A stretch of 64,000 nucleotides of DNA. Origin: Bolinopsis microptera (lineage: Eukaryota > Ctenophora > Tentaculata > Lobata > Bolinopsidae). The notes below the pieces were generated by a model. The model saw only the letters and a program-made list of their open reading frames with translations, was not told the DNA's origin and ran no database searches. Each line of letters starts with the position of its first letter. The first letter of the stretch is position 1. The stretch lies in the NCBI RefSeq assembly GCF_026151205.1, contig NC_087079.1, positions 6,668,169 to 6,732,168 on the forward strand, read 5' to 3'. Positions 20,633 through 31,409 of the stretch are shown here, in pieces. Both the position numbers and the translations under genes were made by a program.

Positions 20633-23600
20633 ATGATGAATGTTAAATCACAGATTCGACTGACTCTAATATTGATTGCAGGTATGTTTCTGCTTAAAAA
20701 TGTTATGATTTGCTTGTTCTAATTACAATTAGCAGGATTCACAAATCTAACCTTTGATTTTAACCAATTCTATGACCCTTCTATGTCCCAACTTTATTCC
20801 TTGCAATGACCCTCACTCTATATCGTTAATCTTTAATAATGACAAATCTTAAAATATTGAGATGCATCTTTAAAAAATTCGAAACTGTAGTCAGAGTCGC
20901 ATATTACACTAAAATATCCACGCAGCTGTCGCTGTCGCTAAAGGGAGTGGTCAGGACTCTTGCGGTTCTGGAACCTTCTTTAACGGAGGGAACTGTGAGG
21001 ATTGCCCCAAGGGTCAGTACCAGGTAAAACATTGCAGTTTGAGGCAATTTTGTGGGGTTTTTTTGCTATTCAATGTTACTTGAATCTGGAGCATCGTTTC
21101 ATTGGAACAATGTTACTTTGTTCGTCAAATTATTTAAACTTGATTAAAACGTTTTGAGATATTATTCTTTTTCGATCCAATAAAATTGGATGAGTTGATC
21201 GCAACTGTTGTTACGACTCAGGCTGTAGTTATAAAGTTATAACCATGTTCCAACTGCCATATCATAAAGTAAAAGTCCACTCTTTCAGCCAGACAGTGGT
21301 CAAACGAGTTGTTTTAATTGTAAAAAAGGAACACACCAACATTTACCGGGACAGACAAGTAAATTTACTGTAGAACACTCTGATAATGAGTTCAGCAAGT
21401 CATCTTTGCTTTTATAACTTAGCTTATATCTTTCAAGTCTGGATCTTTTTCGTTTCTATCTCATCATTTGAACAATTAAGGTGCAAATGCTGTAAGTTTT
21501 AAAGTTAATAGAATTGTTTTTGTTTTAATGATGAAGGTCTGAGATTAAGATTGTTATTATTGTTGTTTGTAATTTAAGATTCCTCGACAATTCTCTTATG
21601 TTTTGATGAATTGAAATTTATGGCGATCGTTTAATCCTTATCTCATCTAATTCCGCACCATTTATACGGTATAAAATCTAACACCTACTCAGAGTCGGTT
21701 ATACGTTGCTTTAGTAACCACGAACTTTGTCTCCTCTCACTAGGCTGTAACGATTGTCCGGTGGGTTGGATGGCTGGAGCTGAGGGATTGAAGGCCTGCT
21801 CAGAATGTCCTCCAGGTACGATCATAACACAATTAATGCTTACGTCATCAGGGTTGCTTACGTCATCAGGGTTGCTTACGTCATCAGGGTTGCTTACGTC
21901 ATCAGGGTTGCTTACGTCATCAGGGTTGGCATTGCTATTTAAGCTTGTCAACTAGTAAGCGGTTCCTTCTTGTTTTCTTCTTTTGACAATTTCCGAGATG
22001 TAATTTGCATTTAATTCTTTGAATAAAACAGTTTGATAACGCACGTATTACAAAATAATAACAACATACATTGGTAGGCACGCACTCAAATAATACTAAA
22101 GCAGTAGATTGTCCTGGATGTGAACCTGGTACTTACAACAACTCTACTGGAAAAGAAAGTTGCGACCTTTGTCCACGTGGAAAATACCAGGTACTATTAG
22201 TATTAGAGTATTAGCTTATTAGTAAAATAAACCATTCTTTTTTCTCTACAAATACGACACTTTCTGTACAAAACTTCATCAAGCCTGCGATATTGACATT
22301 CGCGCGATTTTCAAAGCTACATCTTCATCAAGCGATTGTTCCATTTCCGTTTAACGACAAAGTTATAGTTCATTAAACACGCAAGCACATTCCTACCACA
22401 ATGTATAATAACCATGGTAACATTCCTACCATAATGATCACCTAATTCCTCAGGTAACCTAAAGTAACCTAAAGTAACCTAAAGTAACCTAAAGTAACCT
22501 AAAGTAACCTAAAGTAACCTAAAGTAACCTAAAGTAACCTAAAGTAACCTAAAGTAACCTAAAGTAACCTAAAGTAACCTAAAGTAACCTAAAGTAACCT
22601 AAAGTAACCTAAAGTAACCTAAAGTAACCTAAAGTAACCTAAAGTAACCTAAAGTAACCTAAAGTAACCTAAAGTAACCTAAAGTAACCTAAAGTAACCT
22701 AAAGTAACCTAAAGTAACCTAAAGTAACCTAAAGTAACCTAAAGTAACCTAAAGTAACCTAAAGTAACCTAAAGTAACCTAAAGTAACCTAAAGTAACCT
22801 AAAGTAACCTAAAGTAACCTAAAGTAACCTAAAGTAACCTAAAGTAACCTAAAGTAACCTAAAGTAACCTAAAGTAACCTAAAGTAACCTAAAGTAACCT
22901 AAAGTAACCTAAAGTAACCTAAAGTAACCTAAAGTAACCTAAAGTAACCTAAAGTAACCTAAAGTAACCTAAAGTAACCTAAAGTAACCTAAAGTAACCT
23001 AAAGTAACCTAAAGTAACCTAAAGTAACCTAAAGTAACCTAAAGTAACCTAAAGTAACCTAAAGTAACCTAAAGTAACCTAAAGTAACCTAAAGTAACCT
23101 AAAGTAAGTATCTTCCCCAGGACAATACAGATGAGGTGGAGTGTAAGAGATGCCCTGATGGGCAATATAACGACCAGGAAGGTAAAGCATCCTGTAAACC
23201 CTGTTCTTGGACTCTAAGTGCTGACCGTTCTACTTGCTACTGCCCACCAGGTTTATTTGGTTAACCTTCATAGTAGGATCCCAATTTCAACAAAAATTCA
23301 TTCTTTATCATGTTAATCTATTATCTTTTGAATGATTTTATTTGACATACTAGATTCTTAGCAACCTGAGAAATCTGAAAATATCGTCAATCCAGGTACC
23401 TACAAAGACGGATCAGTTTGTTCGTACTGTCCACCAGGAACCTACCAAAACAGGACTGACGCAGACAGATGTGTGAGCTGCCCGGCTGGCTATTACCAGC
23501 AGTCTAATACTTCAGTACAGTGTGAGCCATGTGGTCAGGGCAGTCACCAGATGAAAAGTGGGGAGGTCACCTGTTTGGATTGTGGGCTGGGGTTCTATCA

Positions 23601-24977
23601 GAATCAAACAGGTCAGAGTTTCAACCTTTTCATGGGTGAATAATCTGAATTATGATTGATCCATAAATGTTCTCAATATCTTACAAATTTTGAAATGATT
23701 TCCACAGCTACATCAACGGATAAATTTCCTCCCATTTCAGGACAAGAATACTGTTTACGATGTCCAGGTGGGACAACTACGAAAACTGAGGGGTCAGCCC
23801 AGTGTGAAGGTTTAATGTTATTTTCGAGTACCACCTATAAATATTACTTAATATTACAAATATTCATAATATTACTCAATATTACTTAATATTACAAATA
23901 TTCTGTTAAAATTCTCACGTGCGCGCCTTTATTCCTTTGCCTTGGTGTTAAATTCATTCAAGTGTTGCTAACATATATATATGTTCTTAAAACACATCTG
24001 CATAATCTATCACGTAATTTATCACAGAATTACGGCCACCTATTACCCACAGAAAGATACTGATAACATCCCCCCAACAGATACCGACCCTGGAGATCAG
24101 TGCAAAGCAGGTCACTACTCAACGTCTGGTACCGAGCCTTGTCGGTGTTGTGAGATTGGGACTTACCTACCAAGTGAGGGAGGGACTGTATGTTATCCCT
24201 GTCCGGGTACCACCGCTGCTCAGATTCCAGGTGAGATGATAATAATTGATTCCTTCAAGATCAATATTCTGCTTGAATTTCTTGTGCAATTTACCAATGT
24301 AATATGCTTTATGAAAAATGAATTCCAGGTAGTAAGAAATGCGAGGAGTGCGATACGCAAATGTGTGCTTTTCAAGGAAAATGTCATAATTGCTCAACTA
24401 TTAAAAATTGCATCGATGAAGGGATCGGTCTCTGTCATTCCTGTAACCATCAATGCAAGGACGGTTCTTACTTATTTTGTTAGTCAAATTTTACATTTTT
24501 TACCACTTTACATTTCTTAGATAGCCATCTGCCATATATACATTATATATTCATTGTGGTAAAAGTTACAAAAACTGGCAGTAACATTCCCTAATCCTGC
24601 TCCTTTTCAGCTGTAGCTGGAATCACAATCTCGATGGAGATTTCGACGATTTGCGGCGGTGGCTTATTATTTCTAATTTCTTTCTGCATTTTCTGTGAGA
24701 ATCTAGTTTTATAGAATTTCTATTTGATCGGTATAGCAAAGGAAAATTTGTTCGGTTTGAATAGTTGATTGAATGAGCATTGAGCACATATAACGGATTA
24801 AATGTTTTCTTTACAGTGGGATCTTGGAGATGGAAGAAAAGAAAGAACAAAATCTCGGCCACTAAACGAAAGCAAATATTCGAGAAGAAATCCAGCCCTT
24901 CAAAATCCCAACTCATCATCGACATCAGAATCAGACCCCACAAATTCCAAGATATGCCGATAGACTTGGACTTTTAA
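20633..24977 (+). CDS. Type I membrane protein with GCC2/GCC3 (ephrin-receptor-like) cysteine repeats (12 exons)
   Basis: Exons 20633-20681, 20926-21023, 21289-21358, 21744-21815, 22078-22190, 23121-23250, 23396-23611, 23741-23809, 24081-24230, 24329-24478, 24611-24694 and 24817-24977 join in phase to 453 aa. A signal peptide (MMNVKSQIRLTLILIA) is followed by about nine repeats of the type CxxCPPGTYxNxTxxxxC, characteristic of the GCC2/GCC3 family found in ephrin-receptor-like ectodomains, then a CxxC-rich region, one transmembrane helix (CGGGLLFLISFCIF) and a basic cytoplasmic tail of about 55 aa beginning WRWKKRK. No kinase or other catalytic domain is present. A cell-surface receptor or adhesion role is inferred. 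The acceptor at 24080 was chosen because the earlier AG at 24050 gives an immediate stop. Confidence 0.85.
21841..21927. repeat. 18-bp tandem repeat with CRE-like motif
   Basis: Five near-perfect units of TACGTCATCAGGGTTGCT just inside intron 4 of the cysteine-rich receptor. Each contains TTACGTCA, a match to CREB/ATF half-site-like sequence. Confidence 0.9.
22454..23106. repeat. Homogeneous 10-bp array in intron 5 of the receptor gene
   Basis: About 65 units of AGTAACCTAA with essentially no variation over 650 bp, ending 15 bp before the exon 6 acceptor. The lack of divergence implies very recent expansion or ongoing homogenisation. Confidence 0.97.
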
Positions 24978-25628
24978 ACGAATTTTGTTTAAAAATGTGG
25001 CCGATTGTCAAACCCACGTACCGATTTCCAAACCCACATACCAGTTCACATGCCGTTAAAACTGCCACCGAATTATTAAACGTTCCGAAGTCGTATAAAG
25101 CACCAAAGAATCGTGCCTTGCTTATATGTGCTAACTTCACATGTTGCTTTCAGACACTTTTGTTGATTTGCCGGCCTTGTTTCGCTGTTAAACTGAACGA
25201 AAAATGCAAACTCTTGGATGAATTATGGTCACCACTCTCCAGCAAATTCGAGGAGGATTTATTTTGTATCATAAACTTGTTCATGGTTGTGGGATTTGGT
25301 TTATTCTGCAAAACAGACAAGACCCGGTCTGAAACTCAGAAACTGGGCCCCGTAAAATAGTATAAATTTATGGCGTTGTAACTTGCAGTAGCGCGCGGCC
25401 GCCGCACAGGAGATTTAGATTTATGCCGTTGTTTATCAGTTGATAGAATTATGATGATTTAAATTACTAACTGTTGACCGAAAGTAAGACAGGTCGTGAG
25501 AATGTAAAACTAACATCACATACAAGGTTTATTTTCGCAAATAGATTGAAATAGATAATACTATAAGCTGTGTAAAATCCGGATTGGAGTATTATTTATG
25601 AGTCGCATTGTTGTAATGTATTCTGTGT

Positions 25629-25768
25629 AAAAATGCTCTTATTAGGGAAAGGAGATTACTCGACGTTTCAATGTAACTACATCATATTCATGATCTCAAA
25701 TTATTTGTTATATAGTAGTGTTGAAAGTATATATCGAAAAATCTCCTTTCCCTAATAAGAGCATTTTT
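25629..25768. mobile_element. Hairpin/MITE-like element with shared core
   Basis: Arms of 29 bp (25629-25657, AAAAATGCTCTTATTAGGGA onward, and 25740-25768) are a perfect inverted repeat. The loop contains a 38-bp segment (25693-25730) identical to one inside the long palindrome at 53582-53619. Outside the arms, ACTATAAGCTGTGT occurs in direct orientation on both sides (about 25560 and 25812). Confidence 0.65.
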
Positions 25769-26474
25769 ACTTGTCGCAACAACGGGGATAAAGATAATTT
25801 TACACAGAATACACTATAAGCTGTGTCATAAAAGTTAAGATAAAATTTCAAACAGTAACTCAGAAACACACGGAAAGACATCCATCCTAAATTAAATCTG
25901 ATTTTCAGAGAAAAGTCAATCATTCTACTATTTAATAGATGACAATTAACACTATAGCTTGAATAATTTACAATCACTGCTCATCATCATGCCTGCTCAC
26001 GTCTCCCAATTACGGCTGTTAATTATAATATCTAATCATAATTAAGTATCAACATTTTTACAATAATCTCAAACTTCATTATTTATCTGACTGTTTGTAC
26101 TGTGTAGTAATTCTTGTGCACTTTAAGAGCGGTTATTAATATTAATCGGTCTCAGATACTAGGCGACTTGTCATTAATTTCAGTAGCGCTCATGGTGTTG
26201 TCCGGTACTTTATGTTTCGTTGAAATTATTGTTTGATTCATGAACTTTAAACTATAAAAGTTAAATGCGGCATTATAATAATATGTGAACATTAGAAATC
26301 TGGCCGACTGAGTTCTTTTATTGAGCACCCAAATGTTTATCTGTAGACTTGTAATTGTTAACAATATGCCAAATTAAACTGATGAGTTGCCCTTGTTTGA
26401 GTACTTTGCTCTACAATGCTCATAATTAAGGCAGGCTGTAACTAGGGCCTGCCACTCCCCTGTCTGGTCGTGTA

Positions 26475-26759
26475 ATCGCCTTTCGATGGAGTATGCTTGG
26501 ACACATCCTTAGAGGAATGGAAGACTCTCCAGCTTATTTTTCAATCTTATTTGGTATTAATGCTGACGTAAAGGGAGGCTTCAGGCTTGGTAGTCTTAGT
26601 ATAAATTTACTTTACATGATTATAAATTACTTAAAACGAAAGGAAATTTTAAATCCTCTACTTTCAATGTCAGATTTTGAATATTTGACAATGAGAGCTG
26701 CATTGCTCTTGATAGAGTTACATGGAAGTTTTTTGAGAAAATTTAGTTTTATCTTTTGA
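26475..26759 (+). pseudogene. Possible degenerate LINE C-terminal fragment
   Basis: The reading frame gives FRWSMLGHILRGMEDSPAY, similar to the conserved RWxGHxLRM motif found after the palm domain in many non-LTR reverse transcriptases. Upstream the frame is closed. The rest of the frame is not recognised. Confidence 0.35.
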
Positions 26760-26953
26760 GGACTTTTTTATGTTTTGAGACAGCTACCAATAAAGTTTTT
26801 AGGATTGCTGTTTTTAGATATTTTGAATTTGAACTTGATATGGTTTATATTTTATAATTATAATAAGTAACTTGGGCCGCGGATGAGGTAGGTCATGGAA
26901 TCTAAAATAAATCATAGACCATTATGAAATATTTTATGGACAAGGTGCTTGTG

Positions 26954-29260
26954 TTAAGGACTTTGTGTTTGTGTTATTTTAAGTTGACCAAGTTGATCGA
27001 TATCAATCTTGAAAGAAAAAGATAGCGCGTTTCTCTCAGCAGGAAGTTCTTTTCTTTCCGTCTTTTCCATTATCTGGTGTATCTTTTGAATAGTTTCGGG
27101 ATGAAAACTCTTTGAAGGCATGTTTTGGAAACGTCTCAGACGTCTGATGGGGCTAGGAACGTGTTCTTTAAGGAAGGGCACGTTGTTAAAAATCCAACGG
27201 ACTACAGTTAAAGACCTCCCAGCGTTAAAAATATGTCGTATCGTGAGAACATTCATTGCCGCCTCCGCACCTCGCCGAATCTTCTTAATATCCTCAATCG
27301 CCAAACCGGTGGCAAGATTGAGAAATAGCACTTGCACAAGGATTGCAAAAGCTATCAGACCAATTAGAGTGGCTTCCGGGAAGGTCAGTCCATAGTCCTC
27401 GGCTTTGTAGTCCTCGTAAGCCACCCCGGACACTCCCTGTGACAAGGTCTTGTAGATAGCCTGGCCACTCACTGCTTCTTCGTATATATCCGTGTGACTC
27501 AGCAACATGTGGAATATTATTACAAACGCTATCACGAAGAATGTCAAAAGGGCTAATATCTTGGAGATGAATGTCCAGAGAATCCTAAAGAACATGGTGA
27601 TATAGACTCCGATGAGTGGAACTATCTGGAATAAAATGAGGAGGTTCATGAAGCTGGTTAAAACACAGAGGGTCCCTAGTTGCCAGTGCAGAGAGGATAT
27701 CACCCCTTTTTCTAGAACATTTAGAGAGAACAATACGGATGTGCCGTATAGGGTGACCTCCAACAAATTCTCAGTGTGCCCAAAATAGTTACCCACGCCA
27801 ACTACCCATGTCCTCAAGTACCTAAGAACGTGTTGTGGCAATGAATGATCGAACTCGAAGGAAACATTTTGATTTTTCGAATGAGACTCGACAAAAATCT
27901 GATTGAATAGATCCAACATCTCAAGGAAAAGCCGAAGACCAGACATTATCAAGACAAAATATCCTGTAGTAAAGTTTGCCGTTGACTTCTTTTTAAAGCA
28001 CCCATCAGGATATTCTTCACAAGAGTGGCTAGAGTTTGCTATCCAGGTCCGAACTATTGTCCCATCTTCCAGACGGACAAATGGTTTGATCAGGGTAAAC
28101 TGATAAACCATCAGCATGCTGAAGAAGAGAAGATAAAAAAGAAAGGTGACTGAATAGAAGTAGAATTTAGCAAATTGTTCCCACTTTTTCGTGATCAAAG
28201 CGTATACAACAGGATGCATTAGCAATTCATGTCGGTTTGTTCTAGCTAGGACTTGAAGTGGGTTAAGACCGTGCCTATAGTGCCGTAGCTTGGCAGGTGG
28301 TCCCGCATCTTCTACTGTAGAGCTATCATCAGTTGTATTACCATCCTTTCGTTTAGGATGGTAAGCTAGAACCCCAAAGTCAACTATGACTCGATGAATA
28401 TCACCTTTATCTTTCAATCTATTTGTGGTATCTTCCGGGCACCCATCCTCCGCCAAACTAATTGATTTATCAAGGAGTTGTTCAACTAGATCCGGCATTT
28501 TTCTGAGAAGCACGTCAATAAGGCTTTTGTCGCGGTCATTTTTCTTGTGATAATCTATAATAGGTTCATATTGTTCAACAAATGTTTTCACCATTTCTGG
28601 TTGCAATTTGCAGAATCCGAGACGGATTGAACCTGGAACTTTTATTCCAGAGAAAATTATGCCTAAATCGTGGCTCAAGGTCTGAACACTTTCAGTTTTT
28701 TCGTAGCGAAGCTGTTCTACTTTTTCTTCCAACTCATTTCGATCAACCCTGAGTGTTTTAACGAAATTAATAATGGCAATACAGGATTTCTTATGAAAAC
28801 AGGAAGCTGCATAAGAGATAGGTGTCTCTTTATCCTTCTCATCCGGTAAATTTATGAGATCTGTCATGAGGTTACTTTTATCTGATCGTTCTGCAGCAAG
28901 AAGAATAACCCTCACAGTTTCTGGTTGGTCCCATTTTGAAGCTTCAAAGAGTGGATTGTCCCCTTTCTTATTTTTTACCATCGCAACAAGTTTTTGGATA
29001 ATATCGTCTCTAGCACAGAACTCTTTAACTGTATCTACTTTTCCAAGAGCCGCTGCTTTCTTCAGTTCCAACATATCATCATCAAGCGAGTCTTTCAAGG
29101 GAGTTTTTATATGATCTGATGATGAAAAATTTGGTCGATCCTTCTTAAAGGTTAATGCTGTGGAGCTTGGATTAACGATAAGTTCGAAAGGCTTGTCATC
29201 AAGGTCTACTTCTTTGCTTTCGATACAAAGGGGATCAATCCCATCAATCTCCACATCCAT
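26954..29260 (-). CDS. TRPA-like cation channel, single exon, few ankyrin repeats
   Basis: 768 aa without introns. Residues about 62-170 contain two or three ankyrin-like repeats (for example NPLFEASKWDQPETVRVILLAA). The TRPA pre-S1 signature is clear: NPLQVLARTNRHELLMHPV (about 333-351). Six membrane segments follow: S1 about 366-390, S2 about 432-456, S3 about 498-516, S4 about 528-553, S5 about 566-588, a pore loop around 600-620 and S6 about 627-652 with LNLATGLAIEDI. The S4-S5 segment GVYITMFFRILWTFISKI closely parallels TRPA1. Typical TRPA proteins have 14-18 ankyrin repeats and over 1000 aa, so this one is short. The residue 171-330 region may hold diverged repeats. An in-frame TAG lies 9 nt before the ATG, and CCTTTTAG there could be a 3' splice site for a non-coding 5' exon. 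Ligand and gating cannot be inferred. Confidence 0.85.
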   Translation of the reverse strand: MDVEIDGIDPLCIESKEVDLDDKPFELIVNPSSTALTFKKDRPNFSSSDHIKTPLKDSLDDDMLELKKAAALGKVDTVKEFCARDDIIQKLVAMVKNKKGDNPLFEASKWDQPETVRVILLAAERSDKSNLMTDLINLPDEKDKETPISYAASCFHKKSCIAIINFVKTLRVDRNELEEKVEQLRYEKTESVQTLSHDLGIIFSGIKVPGSIRLGFCKLQPEMVKTFVEQYEPIIDYHKKNDRDKSLIDVLLRKMPDLVEQLLDKSISLAEDGCPEDTTNRLKDKGDIHRVIVDFGVLAYHPKRKDGNTTDDSSTVEDAGPPAKLRHYRHGLNPLQVLARTNRHELLMHPVVYALITKKWEQFAKFYFYSVTFLFYLLFFSMLMVYQFTLIKPFVRLEDGTIVRTWIANSSHSCEEYPDGCFKKKSTANFTTGYFVLIMSGLRLFLEMLDLFNQIFVESHSKNQNVSFEFDHSLPQHVLRYLRTWVVGVGNYFGHTENLLEVTLYGTSVLFSLNVLEKGVISSLHWQLGTLCVLTSFMNLLILFQIVPLIGVYITMFFRILWTFISKILALLTFFVIAFVIIFHMLLSHTDIYEEAVSGQAIYKTLSQGVSGVAYEDYKAEDYGLTFPEATLIGLIAFAILVQVLFLNLATGLAIEDIKKIRRGAEAAMNVLTIRHIFNAGRSLTVVRWIFNNVPFLKEHVPSPIRRLRRFQNMPSKSFHPETIQKIHQIMEKTERKELPAERNALSFSFKIDIDQLGQLKITQTQSP

Positions 29261-30264
29261 TGGCCCCTAAAAGGTATTAACTGAGTAACTCTGGAGATGA
29301 AGGACGCTTCTGATACCTAAAACATGATGGTTTGCATCAGTGATATCCGGCATCAGTATCCGGTTTGGAAAGTATTTGAGTACTTGGCCCGGTTATCAAA
29401 AACCCCAGACCGGTCGGTTTCTAAACCAAACTTATAAGGAGCTCTAAGGTTATCGATTCGGATTAGAATTACGCCCATTTGACCAATCAGTGATTGATCG
29501 TTACAATAAAAATATAAAATTTCACCTCTCAATATTTCACCCCTAACCATTATAGCATTATATTTAAGCAAGGTCTTACAATTTGGGGATGATTTCCCAT
29601 AAAATTAAAAAGAATCGCTGCTCATTCAAAAGTCAGATCAATTTATCAGTACCTGTAACAAAGATTATTGTAATTTTCAGAGACTAGCGAGTAAACCGAT
29701 CAAAGCAAAGACAATAGCTGGACTTAATACAGTCATACTAACCACACGAAGGTAGGTGCCGAAAAACAATGTAGACATTCTATGAGTTATAATGAGTGTA
29801 GAACACATAACCGGTATTTGTTTACCAGTCGAGACTGCAGTCGTGTTAAACTACATCACTTAATCAGGAGGCAGGTTAGCGATGCAGAGAGACACGTTAA
29901 AATCACGAAATAACAGTGCACAAATCAAAAATCAAGGTTTAGGGTCTTGAAGGAAATATAAGTTAAGACCTTCATGGTTTTTCATCTTAGGTTTAATCTG
30001 CAGTCATCAGAGGGGGCCTTTCTTCCCGAATTTTAGGTCTGGTTTGATAGCAAAGTGTACCATATCCCGGCCAACTGAACGTTAACAAATATTTGGGGTA
30101 CGAAAAGCTGCTAGTGCTGGGGCGCGAAAAAGCTGTAAAGTGGGCACCAAAACTCTTTTTTTAGAACATAAGAAACTTTTTGTAGGGGCGCCAAAATATT
30201 TTAAAGGGCGTCAAATGGTAATGCTACGCCACTGATACATTTTAGACTTTGTACTGACCATTTA

Positions 30265-30268
<4 letters not shown>
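29261..30268. other. 5' flank of the TRPA-like gene with a partial hAT MITE
   Basis: No gene is seen. At about 30100-30234 a segment ends TACGCCACTG and has GGCGCCAAAA-type sequence inside, resembling the interior and right end of the hAT MITE at 15432-15619. The left terminus is not evident. Confidence 0.45.

Positions 30269-30335
<67 letters not shown>
30269..30335. repeat. (TC)n microsatellite
   Basis: About 33 uninterrupted TC dinucleotides. Confidence 0.99.
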
Positions 30336-30338
<3 letters not shown>

Positions 30339-31409
30339 CTGGTCAACGGTTTCTGGCCTCCTACTTTAAGAGGGAGGTCTTATCACCGTGCCCACAGAAT
30401 GCAACTCCTGCTAGCTGCACGCCAGGACTCCCAGGACTACCATTTAGCTAACCACTAACGTTTGAATTACCAAAAAAAAAGATCGGAGCAACAAAGTTAA
30501 TTATGGGCATGACCCAGGGGCTACGTTCAATATTCGCTCTCCAGTGCAAGGGTATCTTCGCTTCTGAAGGTCCTAAAGACTTCTTGGTGAACTTGAACGA
30601 ACCCGAATTTGCATATTTATAGACAAGTTATCGATAAACATCTGGAACATCTAAGTTCTACTCGATGTGAATACCTAGTGAGTTGAGATGGTCTGAGATG
30701 TTCAGAACGACCCTGGAGTTAAAAATGGTGCTTTTAAGCACCATTCCTGTATTGTTACCATGTAACGTCGAGCTAACATGAAGTTGAATCCAAATTTTGC
30801 GTAATGCATTCCTTAAAAGTTGAATATATGTCCTATTTGCATCCACGAAGAGTTCCCATTGTATTGTTGTTTATTCCTGGTCCGGTTAGCTTTGCGTCTC
30901 AGAACTAAAGAGGTCCGCTATGCTTTAATGAGTTATACTGTCCACCAGGGTACTGTTCATCTAAGTGTTCCCCTTGTAATGGGACAGTCTGTGATAAAGC
31001 TTCTCTGCAGGATGTCTGAGATGAACTGTTTTCGAGCGTTGAGATCTTCCGCTGTAGAAACTGATTAGAACCAGGGTGTCAGTAAAACTCTGCTGCTACT
31101 AGATGATTGTAGAGCGTCCAGTCACACTTCGATGAATAAATTGGCAAAGCTGACCCGGTCCCCTAGTCCTAGGTTAAATGTGATGGCCTCAAGATGAGCT
31201 CTTTTTGCGTTAGCTGTCTAGCTGAGAAGACCTGAAAAGTGGTTACTGGAAGAAGAAGTGCCAGGAATTCTCGCTATCAGTGTGTCCTCGTAGTCAGAGT
31301 GAGAGAGTTGAAATCCCTAACTCTGTCTTATCACGAGCCTGTTTCTAGCGTGTTTCAGCCCTTGTGCATTAGCTGTCTTAACTGAAAAGACCTGTCTTAA
31401 CTGAAAAGA
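30336..31409. other. Intergenic region, no recognised gene
   Basis: No exon or element is recognised. A short duplication CTTAACTGAAAAGACCTGT at about 31378-31412 leads into the 32-bp satellite. Confidence 0.45.

Larger units (their letters stand above)
24978..26953. other. Intergenic region with 3' flank of the receptor gene
   Basis: No confident gene. It contains the hairpin element at 25629-25768 and a possible LINE tail near 26475-26760. The 121-codon open frame at 24995-25360 has no recognisable feature and lies directly after the receptor stop codon, so it is probably 3'UTR. Confidence 0.5.

Noticed and set aside
21685-21951. Open frame with repeated Asp-Asp-Val-Ser-Asn-Pro
   Set aside because: It is antisense to the intron 4 tandem repeat and exon 4 of the receptor gene.
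22454-23106. Telomere-like repeat (complement TTAGGTTACT contains TTAGG)
   Set aside because: It is a 10-bp unit inside an intron with coding exons on both sides. There is no sign of a chromosome end.
24995-25360. 121-codon open frame after the receptor gene
   Set aside because: No domain, no codon signal, and it lies in the probable 3'UTR.
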